From: Aeromonas sobria
GTDB lineage: Bacteria; Pseudomonadota; Gammaproteobacteria; Enterobacterales; Aeromonadaceae
DNA: 64,000 nucleotides
Direction: 5' to 3'
Assembly: GCF_000820145.1 (NCBI RefSeq)
Contig: NZ_CDBW01000041.1
Span: forward strand, 87,401-151,400
This document shows positions 51,162-58,993 of this stretch, piece after piece; position 1 is the first letter of the stretch; the number at the start of each line of letters is the position of its first letter. The notes below the pieces were generated by a model. It had not been told where the DNA came from. It searched no databases and was given only the letters and a program-made list of their open reading frames with translations. A program made the translations under genes and the position numbers.

Positions 51162-51636
51162 ACCACTTCCCTAACAATGTACCTCGGAGAACATTATCGT
51201 CTCCGAGACGGCTTTAAATGACAACTATACCTCAACCCGAAATGTCCCATTTTGAGACAAGAGTCCACTATTAAAGACAGTGGACTCTGGGGCCACGGAT
51301 GCCCCCTCCCCCCCAGGGTCAGCGCGGGGCATCTAGCGCGCGCAAGAGCCGATGTGGTTCACAAAAGCAGCGTGCGCGCTTGCTGGATACGTCTCATCAG
51401 AGCAACAAGTTGCTCAGCCGAGCCGCATCGCCGATGAACACCAAGAGGGATGACCTACGCATAATCACCCCCCCTAGCCGAAAATGAGAGCCTGGCAGCG
51501 AATGGATGGGGCTAACGAGAAATTGCGCATGCGCAAAAGTTTCTCATGCGAAACTCGGGGCCCATGACCAACCTTGAGACACTACCCCGCAAGCGGGGGC
51601 CCCTTCTCAAGGTTGTTCCTGGAATACGTGGTGGCG
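51162..51636. other. Phage intergenic region with strong hairpins (likely packaging signal or replication origin)
   Basis: 475 bp without a gene between zot and the cargo. It holds GAGTCCACT/AGTGGACTC (51261-51287), a perfect 14-bp palindrome TTGCGCATGCGCAA (51523-51536), a copy of the phage 14-bp motif (51540-51553), and a large hairpin CAACCTTGAG/CTCAAGGTTG (51569-51615) enclosing CCCCGC/GCGGGG. Filamentous phages keep rolling-circle origins and the packaging hairpin in such a region, so this is the best candidate. The last hairpin may also terminate zot. Confidence 0.65.
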
Positions 51637-52809
51637 CTAGTTTAGGGGAAGCGCAGCGAGTGCCATCGTTGCCGAGCTTTCTTGCTGGGGCTTGTTGCCC
51701 TGACAGTACAGAAAATGCTCCCGTTCATCATATACCAAGCGCAGCAGACAAGGCCCAAGGGAATAGACCTGATAACCGGCCATCATTAAGTCGCTCAGTT
51801 TCATTGAGAAGGAATAGGCATTGTTGCCCCTGGCCTCAAGGTAGTACTCGAACTGGGCATGAAACTTACCGGTATTGTCCTTATAGGATGTATCAGCCCA
51901 GCCGGTGATGGTGATATCAAACTTGGAGAATGGGGCTTCCTGCACGCTTTTAGCGGGGGTGGTCGGCATGACTGGTGCCGCCGCCTTCACTTCTGGGTCA
52001 GAAGGCGCTGGTGATGCTGCTGCCTGCTCTACCGGTACAGATACCGGCGCTGGGTCATCACTGCCCAGCATATTGAACAGGGACTTTACGCTCATCGGGA
52101 CACCGATGAAGATGAGGATCACCGCCAACCACAACCACCATCTTTTCCACAGCGGCACAATGTCGGAGGCTTTGGCCTCCTGAACACTGCCTTCTGTTTG
52201 GGTATGGGACTTGTAGAACGGGAAGAACGTCTTGTCGTACCGGCGAACAGATTCAGAGAGGCAGGTTGCGCGAGCCCCAGCACCATCGAGCACTTTGCGG
52301 GTGTAGGTTTTATCAGAGCCCGCTGCAGCGTGTTTGCTGACCAAGAACTGGATCTCGATCATGTCACGCAGATCCTTGTGCACCTTCCCTAGGGACTGGG
52401 TCATGAACAGAATGTCGTGGCCGTAATGACGGTGCATGGAGAAGTATTCCAGGCAGTTGATGAGGTCATCGCTCGCCTTCTTGTTACGCCCTGCTCGGGG
52501 GTATTGGAAGTGACATTCATCAATGACAAACAGCGGGCCTTGCCCCTGCTCGTTGCGCCACTCCTCCTGGGTGAAGTGCTCGGGGTCAGAGAAGGCCTTG
52601 ATAGTGCCGTGCTCCCGACTAAAGCCATCCTGACGAACCTCAACGAGATCCCTCACCTCCTCGCCAAACACGGCGATCAGATGATCCATCATCAACGGCA
52701 GGTTGGTGACCACGCGACGCCCTTCCTTGATGGCTGGGATCACGTGAAATGCGACTGCTTCATACGATTTGCCAGAGCCGGGACGGCCAACAATGATGTT
52801 TAGTGCCAT
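51637..52809 (-). CDS. zot: Zot/pI family morphogenesis ATPase
   Basis: 390-aa inner-membrane ATPase for filamentous phage assembly and extrusion. Walker A GRPGSGKS at residues 8-15; Walker B LFVIDECHFQYPRAG; a single transmembrane helix WLWLAVILIFIGVPMSV around 228-245; a periplasmic tail with proline/alanine linker. Start has AAGGAGG 5 nt upstream, overlapping the stop of the pVI-like gene. Zonula occludens toxin activity cannot be judged from sequence. Last structural gene of the operon. Confidence 0.92.
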   Translation of the reverse strand: MALNIIVGRPGSGKSYEAVAFHVIPAIKEGRRVVTNLPLMMDHLIAVFGEEVRDLVEVRQDGFSREHGTIKAFSDPEHFTQEEWRNEQGQGPLFVIDECHFQYPRAGRNKKASDDLINCLEYFSMHRHYGHDILFMTQSLGKVHKDLRDMIEIQFLVSKHAAAGSDKTYTRKVLDGAGARATCLSESVRRYDKTFFPFYKSHTQTEGSVQEAKASDIVPLWKRWWLWLAVILIFIGVPMSVKSLFNMLGSDDPAPVSVPVEQAAASPAPSDPEVKAAAPVMPTTPAKSVQEAPFSKFDITITGWADTSYKDNTGKFHAQFEYYLEARGNNAYSFSMKLSDLMMAGYQVYSLGPCLLRLVYDEREHFLYCQGNKPQQESSATMALAALPLN

Positions 52810-52818
52810 GTTGCCTCC

Positions 52819-53136
52819 TTATGAACCGAGTCTGGTGAAGGGGATCAACTGGAGGATCAGGCGAACGCCAATCGCCGTCACAATGATGGCTGAGGCATCA
52901 TTCACCCCCGCGATCGCCATGATGTTCTGCACATCAGCGGGGAGCATGGAGAAGTATTGAATGATGTTCATGGCACCGAGCATGGAGCCAAGGCCAGAGA
53001 TAGCCAGGTGAACAATCGACAAGATCGCTTCAAAGAGGAAGCAGGCCAAATCCTTGAGCATGTCAAAGAGCGAGAGCAGCAGTGAATAGAGCAGGTTCAG
53101 GAAGTCATTCCAGCGGCGAGCAAACCAATCAAGCAT
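52819..53136 (-). CDS. pVI-like minor coat/membrane protein (DUF2523-type)
   Basis: 105-aa hydrophobic protein (MLDWFARRWNDFLNLLYSLL start; three predicted helices, with ILSIVHLAISGLGSMLGAMN in the middle and IIVTAIGVRLILQLIPF at the end). This size and hydropathy between the pIII-like gene and zot is the standard place of pVI/DUF2523 in inoviruses. Ribosome-binding site GAGG; the phage 14-bp motif lies 15 bp upstream of the ATG. Confidence 0.82.
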   Translation of the reverse strand: MLDWFARRWNDFLNLLYSLLLSLFDMLKDLACFLFEAILSIVHLAISGLGSMLGAMNIIQYFSMLPADVQNIMAIAGVNDASAIIVTAIGVRLILQLIPFTRLGS

Positions 53137-53180
53137 GAGAGCACCTCATTTTTCGCATGAGAAAATCAAGCAGCGCGGAC

Positions 53181-54995
53181 TTAGCCGCCGAACACTAAAC
53201 GTCTGGCCAGCAGGCCGGCGCAGAAGATGACGAAAGCACGAATGGCTATCCAGACATTCGGTGGCACGGTCAGTTGATGGCAACCGAAGTCAGCGAATCC
53301 CATGTCAAAACAGATTGTCCAGGTAGGGTATTCCCCTCCCCCTGACAGCTGTAGGCGGAAGCCATTAAGCCAGTCAAAAAGCGCGGTATGTTGCAGCTCT
53401 TGCGTGAATCCGCTCCATACACCTGCCATCCCTGCGGGATAACGAGACTTCCACCAAGAGGTTCCCTGCGCGGTATCGGGCAGGGTTTGCGCGGGGACAC
53501 TGGTTGTTAAGGTGTCGGAAAGCAGCCTGTTAGTTTCATCAATCCGCGTTTCTACGCCATGAAGGTCAACGGCGTTGGTCGTAGCCAATAGCTCATTGGT
53601 GCGGTCGAGACGAGATTCCAGGCCGCCAAGGTTGGAGACGGTAACAGAGCTGGGTATGCTGCCAGTGCCAGTGCCAGTGCCAGTGCCAGTGCCAGTGCCA
53701 GAACCGGAGCCTGTGCCGGTTCCCGAGCCAGTCCCAGAACCAGTTCCCGTCCCAGAGCCTGATCCAGTATTACTACCTTCACCTGGAACGGTTGGTTTCG
53801 GGCCGGTGATAACAGGGCGAATTACACCGCCTGCAATTGCACCAGTATCTGGGTCTGTAGTCGGTTTTCCGGTGATAACGGAATTAATGGCATCACCATA
53901 TATTGGGTCAGTGACGGGAGGGAGTGGCTTACCCGATGGTAATACAACGGGAGGTGTCCCAATAATATCAAAGTCTGGGCGGTTATTAGGCTTAACCGGA
54001 ATGACAACCGAGTTATCTACCAGGTGAGATTTGGGAAGGCGGGTGCCAGGATTGTTCATATCCTGCAAGTAGTGATCAGGAATAGTACCGTCAACACTAA
54101 CACCATCGAGAACGCTAGCTACAGACTCCTCCAAAACCTCTTCTTTGTTTGTTGATTGAACCTTGAGAAGGTCGGTTTGATAGTCATAAGAAATAGCAGA
54201 AGTGACAACAGAAGATTTAAGCATAGTGTCATTTCTAAACTCATTAACAACAATATCCACGTCATAGGCAAAGCGGTAATTGGTACCAGAAATACCAAAA
54301 AAAACCTTAGATAATGGGTTAGCCTCACAACGATTAGCAAAAACAACTCTTATATTGTCAGGAGGAACTATATCCTCCCGATAAAACTTACAAGTAGCAT
54401 TGGTGTCCAAATACTCTCTAGTACGGATTAAAAGAACAGCCTTAGCTTCCTCGGTGATAGAAGCTACACAGGTAGCCATATCAAGAGCTCTGTCACCTTG
54501 CTTCCAATAAGGATCGTTATATTTATTTTGAGATGGGTCAGGGAGGCCAGTCATGCGATTTGGGAGAATACAGCTTGAAACAGGTGTGGAATCTGCATAA
54601 GGGGAATAACTAAATTCCTTCATGAGGTCACAATCTAAATAACCACTCTGAGAAAAATCACAACGTTTGACATTATCCAAACTATCGCCATTCAAAGTGA
54701 TGCCATAACGTTTGAGCTGGAAAGAAAGCATACCGTAGGGATCGATCTTCAAATCCTCCTTTGCGAAGTTCTTAAGCAACGGCGGAGTCGATATTGCAAC
54801 AGCAGTAACAGCAGCAGCGCCAGCGGCGTACTGGACGGCCAGACGAGTAGCGAGGGTTCTGCCCGTCCAGATGGCGGCTTGTTCGGCCATAGCCATCACC
54901 ACGGGGGCAAATGCCGGTAAGAACGCGCGTGCTTGGTTGACAGGCAGCCAAGCGGTGAGAAAGCACAATGAGTAAACAATGAGTCTGCGCCACAT
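53181..54995 (-). CDS. pIII-like adsorption (minor tip) protein
   Basis: 604 aa with signal peptide (LIVYSLCFLTAWLPVNQARA, cleavage near residue 24). A cysteine-containing N-terminal domain is followed by a proline-rich stretch, a Gly/Ser/Thr linker (about residues 410-450), a second small domain and a C-terminal anchor (FVIFCAGLLARRLVF). Domain-linker-anchor architecture matches filamentous phage pIII, which binds pilus and TolA. ATG 54995 chosen: GGAG 6 nt upstream, then MWRRLIV. The linker DNA has a CCAGTG hexamer tract. Confidence 0.85.
   Translation of the reverse strand: MWRRLIVYSLCFLTAWLPVNQARAFLPAFAPVVMAMAEQAAIWTGRTLATRLAVQYAAGAAAVTAVAISTPPLLKNFAKEDLKIDPYGMLSFQLKRYGITLNGDSLDNVKRCDFSQSGYLDCDLMKEFSYSPYADSTPVSSCILPNRMTGLPDPSQNKYNDPYWKQGDRALDMATCVASITEEAKAVLLIRTREYLDTNATCKFYREDIVPPDNIRVVFANRCEANPLSKVFFGISGTNYRFAYDVDIVVNEFRNDTMLKSSVVTSAISYDYQTDLLKVQSTNKEEVLEESVASVLDGVSVDGTIPDHYLQDMNNPGTRLPKSHLVDNSVVIPVKPNNRPDFDIIGTPPVVLPSGKPLPPVTDPIYGDAINSVITGKPTTDPDTGAIAGGVIRPVITGPKPTVPGEGSNTGSGSGTGTGSGTGSGTGTGSGSGTGTGTGTGTGTGSIPSSVTVSNLGGLESRLDRTNELLATTNAVDLHGVETRIDETNRLLSDTLTTSVPAQTLPDTAQGTSWWKSRYPAGMAGVWSGFTQELQHTALFDWLNGFRLQLSGGGEYPTWTICFDMGFADFGCHQLTVPPNVWIAIRAFVIFCAGLLARRLVFGG
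53662..53701. repeat. CCAGTG hexamer tract in the pIII-like gene
   Basis: Six uninterrupted copies plus four bases, coding for alternating Gly-Thr residues in the linker. Copy changes stay in frame and would alter linker length. Confidence 0.9.
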
Positions 54996-55026
54996 ATGGT
55001 GCTCCAAGAAATTTAGCGGCTAAATT

Positions 55027-55040
55027 TTTCGCATGAGAAA
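55027..55040. repeat. Phage 14-bp motif TTTCGCATGAGAAA (five copies)
   Basis: This copy lies about 30 bp upstream of the pIII-like start. Others: 53151-53164 (15 bp before the pVI-like start), 55110-55123 (after the 32-aa gene), 55954-55967 (16 bp before the 73-aa gene, inside the end of the ssDNA-binding gene) and 51540-51553 (intergenic region). Two are in the opposite orientation, but the motif is nearly palindromic. None was noticed outside the phage. Confidence 0.85.
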
Positions 55041-55144
55041 ATGGCGCTGTAATATGTTGTATGTTGTAAAACGCTACAACATATTACAGTTGGCTTGCGT
55101 GGCTAAAAGTTTCGCATGAGAAACTTTTCGTTAGAAAAGGGGGC

Positions 55145-55243
55145 TTATGCCCCCTTTATTCCCATAACAAACGCCATTCCTGATAGTCCCCCTATCGTAA
55201 TAATTGACGACATGAAGACGATATAGGCAAAGGAAGCGGTCAT
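55145..55243 (-). CDS. 32-aa hydrophobic phage protein (pVII/pIX-like)
   Basis: Starts MTASFAYIVFMSSIITIGGL and ends FVMGIKGA, one transmembrane helix. Its ATG overlaps the major coat stop (TAATG). Size and place fit the small cap proteins pVII/pIX of filamentous phages. Confidence 0.65.
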   Translation of the reverse strand: MTASFAYIVFMSSIITIGGLSGMAFVMGIKGA

Positions 55244-55458
55244 TAGGCTTTGCTGACCAAGCGTTTGGCCAAGGAGATCCCCTTGGTTGCCAGCGCGATG
55301 CCAACAATAGTGACACCGGCACTTGCAACGAAGGTTACAACCGTTCCCAAATTGACAGCAGCAAACATCTGGTCAAGAGCCGATGTTTCTCCGGCAGCAA
55401 AAGCCGGTGCAGAAGCTGCAACGATGATTACAGGAATAGCTTTTTTGATAATAGACAT
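55243..55458 (-). CDS. Major coat protein (pVIII-like)
   Basis: 71-aa precursor: signal peptide MSIIKKAIPVIIVAASAPAFA cleaved before AGETSALDQM. The mature protein of about 50 residues has an acidic front, a central transmembrane helix (VVTFVASAGVTIVGIALATK) and a basic end (SLAKRLVSKA). This is the layout of filamentous phage major coat proteins. Confidence 0.9.
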   Translation of the reverse strand: MSIIKKAIPVIIVAASAPAFAAGETSALDQMFAAVNLGTVVTFVASAGVTIVGIALATKGISLAKRLVSKA

Positions 55459-55465
55459 AAGTACC

Positions 55466-55702
55466 TCACAAGAGATTAATTACTTTTTTCGCTACACCGA
55501 TAGCGAAGCCAGGAAACCAACCGAGAACAACAACTGCGCCAAACGCCCATGAAAACATAATGGCGATATCTGACGGTGCTATATCAACGGTGGATTGTTT
55601 ATATTCCTCTACGGTTTGGATAATCATAGAGGAACATTCTTTTACAGGGATATCTGTCTGATACAGAAACCCCTGTTCATTAACAGCGATGCAATAAGCC
55701 AT
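55466..55702 (-). CDS. Small phage membrane protein
   Basis: 78 aa. A short hydrophilic domain with two cysteines (MAYCIAVNEQGF, VKECSS) is followed by a transmembrane helix (AIMFSWAFGAVVVLGWFPGF) and a basic tail. Such proteins precede the major coat gene in many inoviruses; the exact homologue is not recognised. Confidence 0.75.
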   Translation of the reverse strand: MAYCIAVNEQGFLYQTDIPVKECSSMIIQTVEEYKQSTVDIAPSDIAIMFSWAFGAVVVLGWFPGFAIGVAKKVINLL

Positions 55703-55716
55703 TTTTGCCTATGGTG

Positions 55717-55938
55717 TTATTCCCATGAGCGATAAAGAGTCTTCATTACCTTTTTCAATTCTTGCTCAGTGTTGAAAACTGTATTGCCGACATATACCAA
55801 GTCATCATCAACGTAGTGAAATATGATCCCAGGTATCGAACTGGTGAAGTAATGTCGTTTATCGCTTGAAAGAGCCTCTAGAACAGGGGTTGTCCCCTCC
55901 TCACAATGGATATGTCTTTTGAGAAATTTGAGCGCCAT
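55717..55938 (-). CDS. Small phage protein of unknown function
   Basis: 73-aa soluble protein (begins MALKFLKRHIHCEEGTTPVL, later PGIIFHYVDDDLVYVG) with no recognised domain. In frame with the operon between the ssDNA-binding gene and the small membrane protein. The phage 14-bp motif is 16 bp upstream of its ATG. Confidence 0.65.
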   Translation of the reverse strand: MALKFLKRHIHCEEGTTPVLEALSSDKRHYFTSSIPGIIFHYVDDDLVYVGNTVFNTEQELKKVMKTLYRSWE

Positions 55939-55941
55939 CGA

Positions 55942-56286
55942 TCACACCTTGTTTTTCTCATGCGAAAGTGAGGTTACTTCGCGAAGAGCCGCATCATTGC
56001 TCATGTGGTAGGTCACGTTAGCACCACGCTGACCAGACCACGCTTCAAGCCAAACAGGGATCTCGACAACTTTGTCTATCATGCTGTTGGCCTGCAGCGG
56101 GATGCCTGCTTGGGCAAGGGCGTTGGGAACCCGGATCACAATTTGTTCTTCCTGGAAGCCGCCAAAGCCATTCGAACGGCTCACCGCAATGCCGATTTCA
56201 TGGCGAGTGATAGGGCCGTTCCGCCCCTGTGTGTTTTGCTGACGAGAGCCGAGCATACGGCCACGGATGAGAACACCTTGATGCAT
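55942..56286 (-). CDS. Phage single-stranded DNA-binding protein (pV-like)
   Basis: 114 aa, starting MHQGVLIRGRMLGSRQQNTQ, with an OB-like beta pattern (RHEIGIAVSRSNGFGGFQEE, IVIRVPNAL). Position directly after the replication gene fits pV, which coats ssDNA and represses translation. ATG 56286 preferred (AAGGAG 8 nt upstream); a GTG at 56295 lies inside that site. The last codons include the phage 14-bp motif. Confidence 0.7.
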   Translation of the reverse strand: MHQGVLIRGRMLGSRQQNTQGRNGPITRHEIGIAVSRSNGFGGFQEEQIVIRVPNALAQAGIPLQANSMIDKVVEIPVWLEAWSGQRGANVTYHMSNDAALREVTSLSHEKNKV

Positions 56287-56298
56287 AAATGACACTCC

Positions 56299-57702
56299 TT
56301 AACTGACGGCCCTGAGGCGGTGCCCAGGTGATGATGGATAAGCACGAGGCGGCATTGCCCCTGCTATTGGTTCGATGAGGGTGCGGGTTACTTTGGGTAA
56401 ACCGGACGGATCTCGCTCAATCGTGACGATCTCTGTGGGTTGTGCTGCTGCGGCCATGCGGTCTAACGTGCTGACGGGTTCGACATACCAATCGGGGTGC
56501 TGCTGGCCAAAGTCGATATTGATCACCTGGATCAGCGGTACCACATTGGAGGCTTCGCCAGAGAGGTTTTGTAATTGTGCCTTGGTGAGGCCTACAGCCA
56601 TCAGGTCGGCCAAATGACGGCGAAATGTCTCTCTGCTCATGCTGCGATAAACCGTTTCATACCCTTCATTGAGTAGCCGGCGATAAAAGCCATGAACCCT
56701 TTGGGCCTTGGCATAGCTGGTGTTCCCCTTCGGGGTGATGCGCTGATAACTGGTGTAGAGCGCGTTGCGGATCTCGTCGTCGGTGTAGACCTTCATGGGC
56801 TGTTCCCCCAGGGCATCAAACAGTTCTTTAAATGCGGCTTTCCATAGATCGGCAATCAAACAGCGGCCGTCTTTCTCGTAGTCTTTTTGGTACTGGATGG
56901 CGTCAAACAATCTGAACGGGACACCATGCTTGGTCAGTGCCCGTTGTTTCAATCGGGCTTCAAAGCGAACGCAAAGGCTCGCATAGAGCTGCAATGCTGG
57001 GTTTTTCATGACCTCAACGCAGCGGCGCAGTGATTCATTTTTCGGCTGTTTTTGAAGACGCTTCATGTATTCGGCCAGCTGCCGCTGGAACTCTGGGCCT
57101 TTCAAATAGGCTTTCAAGGAACGATGGCGGCTGCCGGTGTTCCACTCGGCAGTGGTTTCATGATCACGGTTCATCCTGCTCTGCTTGGTCTGTCCGGAAC
57201 GGATGTTTTTGAGTGCAGAAATGACCTGTTTCCCCTGCTCTTCGGTATTCACCCGGGCGGAGAACGTTACATCGATCCATTCAAGGGTTGTGTTTGGGAT
57301 GTCCAGCATTTCAAACAGTTCAGGGCAGGCACATGCCAGTGTTGCCAACAGTTCGGTCGAGCAAAGCTCGATGCTCGTTGGGCCGAACACGTTGTGGCCC
57401 TGCAGCAGTTTTGCCGGAGAGGCTTTGAGTTCGACCCCTGGAAGGCGGTTGCTGCCCCCTTGATGGATCTTCATTGCAAGGCTACCGAAATGGCTTGGCA
57501 GTGACTCGAAGGGATGGGATAGGCCGGAAACGGTCAAATCCCCATCAATCTCATACTCAACGGCCATTGCGGAGAGCTTTAGCCTCCCCTGCTTCGCGAC
57601 CTGCTCCAGATCGATATAGACCCCTGAGCGATGATCGGCCGTTGGAGATACCAACTGCCATTCGCTTTTGAAGGGTAAATCGAGCTTGAGGAGGTCTATC
57701 AC
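56299..57702 (-). CDS. Phage replication initiation protein (gene II/X family)
   Basis: 467-aa rolling-circle replication protein, expected to nick the (+) origin. The start is GTG 57702 (MIDLLKLDLPFKSEW, where the V/GTG codon is read as Met) with AAGG 6 nt upstream. Family-like features: VEYEIDGDLTVSGLSHPFES, ASPAKLLQGHNVFGPTSIEL and the long DNA-binding middle part with KAYLKGPEFQRQ. First gene of the structural operon and divergent from the repressor; operators lie between them. Confidence 0.85.
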   Translation of the reverse strand: MIDLLKLDLPFKSEWQLVSPTADHRSGVYIDLEQVAKQGRLKLSAMAVEYEIDGDLTVSGLSHPFESLPSHFGSLAMKIHQGGSNRLPGVELKASPAKLLQGHNVFGPTSIELCSTELLATLACACPELFEMLDIPNTTLEWIDVTFSARVNTEEQGKQVISALKNIRSGQTKQSRMNRDHETTAEWNTGSRHRSLKAYLKGPEFQRQLAEYMKRLQKQPKNESLRRCVEVMKNPALQLYASLCVRFEARLKQRALTKHGVPFRLFDAIQYQKDYEKDGRCLIADLWKAAFKELFDALGEQPMKVYTDDEIRNALYTSYQRITPKGNTSYAKAQRVHGFYRRLLNEGYETVYRSMSRETFRRHLADLMAVGLTKAQLQNLSGEASNVVPLIQVINIDFGQQHPDWYVEPVSTLDRMAAAAQPTEIVTIERDPSGLPKVTRTLIEPIAGAMPPRAYPSSPGHRLRAVS

Positions 57703-57727
57703 GAGAAACCTTGGCAATACCAATATA

Positions 57728-57743
57728 GACACTAAAGGGTGTC
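57728..57743. promoter_or_regulatory. Phage repressor operator 1
   Basis: GACACTAAAGGGTGTC, an imperfect palindrome 26 bp upstream of the rep GTG. Half-site matches operator 2 (GACACT). Confidence 0.75.
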
Positions 57744-57783
57744 ACATATGTTACGTGAGAGCCTGTGCTAGAATCAAGGCAAA

Positions 57784-57801
57784 TGACACTAGAAAGTGTC
57801 A
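57784..57801. promoter_or_regulatory. Phage repressor operator 2
   Basis: TGACACT-AGAA-AGTGTCA, a perfect 7-bp inverted repeat 43 bp upstream of the repressor gene. Together with operator 1 it can close both divergent promoters. Confidence 0.8.
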
Positions 57802-57843
57802 AATAAGATCCTTTGGCGAGAATGGAAAAAACAGGAGGGTAGA

Positions 57844-58311
57844 ATGACTGGTGTACCCACCCAGCAACATGATGAAGAGACTATGACCGACCTACAAAGG
57901 GCTGAGCGCATCAAAACGGCCATAACAACCCACTCTACATATGAACGCATTGAGGAGATGACTGGGGTCAACATAACGACACTCAAACGTATCGCATCTG
58001 GCAAAAGGGACGTTTACGCGAGTGAGTTGGAGAAGATCGCGGAAGCAACCCAAGAGTCACCCGTCTATCTCATGTTTGGCGAAGACAAGGACATGGTGAA
58101 AAAAGGGAAGCTCATGTTCGATGGCCGGAGAAACAAGGTTGCAGAAGCGGCCATGTTCAGCCTCTACAACATCAGAACGCTGAAGGATGATGAGATAATC
58201 GTCATTGCGAAACTGATTGCTGGTCTCCAGGCGATGAGAGTGAGTGAGCGGTTTTTCCTTAAAGATTTAGAGAAGCTCAGAGACCTCAAAGATAGCGAAG
58301 GCGACGAGTAG
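57844..58311 (+). CDS. Phage HTH repressor (RstR/XRE-like role)
   Basis: 155 aa. An N-terminal XRE-like helix-turn-helix (RIKTAITTHSTYERIEEMTG, then NITTLKRIASGKRDVYASEL) is followed by a C-terminal dimerisation region. ATG 57844 has GGAGGGTAGA upstream; a longer reading frame starts at 57796. It is divergent from the replication gene, with two TGACACT palindromes between, so it should maintain lysogeny and superinfection immunity. Ends with its own terminator. Confidence 0.85.
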   Translation: MTGVPTQQHDEETMTDLQRAERIKTAITTHSTYERIEEMTGVNITTLKRIASGKRDVYASELEKIAEATQESPVYLMFGEDKDMVKKGKLMFDGRRNKVAEAAMFSLYNIRTLKDDEIIVIAKLIAGLQAMRVSERFFLKDLEKLRDLKDSEGDE

Positions 58312-58322
58312 TCATCACCTCT

Positions 58323-58347
58323 GGGGGCCTCATAGCCCCCTTCTTTA
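58323..58347 (+). terminator. Repressor terminator
   Basis: GGGGGC-CTCATA-GCCCCC followed by TTCTTTATT. Confidence 0.85.
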
Positions 58348-58363
58348 TTGTGTATATTGGGAC

Positions 58364-58391
58364 TTGCGGGAATCCTGTGTATCTGTACAGT
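58364..58391 (+). promoter_or_regulatory. LexA box overlapping a promoter
   Basis: CTGTGTATCTGTACAG (58375-58390) is a perfect CTGT-N8-ACAG SOS box. It overlaps the -10-like TACAGT (58386-58391), 16 bp from TTGCGG (58364-58369). The downstream gene at 58426 should be switched on by DNA damage. Confidence 0.75.
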
Positions 58392-58425
58392 ATTAGCCGT
58401 TCCGGTACTCAATAGGGGGGATTTG

Positions 58426-58824
58426 ATGAGTCGTAACAATGATGGTTCAGATGTACTAGTAATCAGTGGCGGGATACTGGCCTTGTTTACTTGGGGGATC
58501 GTGTCGGTATTCGGCGTGCCTTGGAAAGTGGCGATAGATACTGTACCAGGCATGCTGATGTGGGTAGTTTTTTTCGGGGTTACTGTTTTCCTGCAAAAAG
58601 AAGACATCTTGGGGAAATTTAGCGATACATGGCCCCTGTTGCTGGGTGGCATGATATTGGTGCTATCTCCAATTCTCAATCACTGGGCCGGTGGTCGTTA
58701 TGGTGAACCGCTCTTTATCGAGCCTGCATGGTATGGCAAGTCATCTTGGCAGTGGCTTATGAGCATATCCATCGCAGCAGCAGGATTCGGATTTAAGTGG
58801 TGGAGAAGGGATCGCTACTACTAA
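58426..58824 (+). CDS. SOS-controlled small membrane protein of the phage
   Basis: 132 aa with about four hydrophobic segments (VLVISGGILALFTWGIVSVF, MLMWVVFFGVTVFL, LLLGGMILVLSPIL, LMSISIAAAGFGF), ending in a basic tail KWWRRDRYY. ATG 58426 has AGGGGGG 7 nt upstream. Unlike the rest of the phage genes it has its own LexA-boxed promoter. No homologue recognised; superinfection exclusion or an exit function is conceivable. Confidence 0.75.
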   Translation: MSRNNDGSDVLVISGGILALFTWGIVSVFGVPWKVAIDTVPGMLMWVVFFGVTVFLQKEDILGKFSDTWPLLLGGMILVLSPILNHWAGGRYGEPLFIEPAWYGKSSWQWLMSISIAAAGFGFKWWRRDRYY

Positions 58825-58828
58825 ACAG

Positions 58829-58850
58829 AGGGCCCATAGCGGCCCTTTTT
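58829..58850 (+). terminator. Terminator after the SOS membrane-protein gene
   Basis: AGGGCC-CATAGC-GGCCCT plus a T run. Confidence 0.75.
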
Positions 58851-58865
58851 GTTATATGGCGCTTT

Positions 58866-58894
58866 GTCACTGCGCATAAATGCGGATTATGTTA
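58866..58894 (+). other. dif-like phage attachment site 1 (attP1-like)
   Basis: GTCACTGCGCATAA, 7-nt spacer ATGCGGA, TTATGTTA: XerC arm, spacer, XerD arm. It is inverted with respect to site 2 (58994-59025). Confidence 0.8.
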
Positions 58895-58993
58895 CGGGCG
58901 CTCCGGCGTTGGGACGATGCCAGCAAGCTGTCCCACGTCCCTGCCTAGTCGCGTCCCCCTGCCCCTTCGGGATTATCGCAGGGGGAAAACCCT

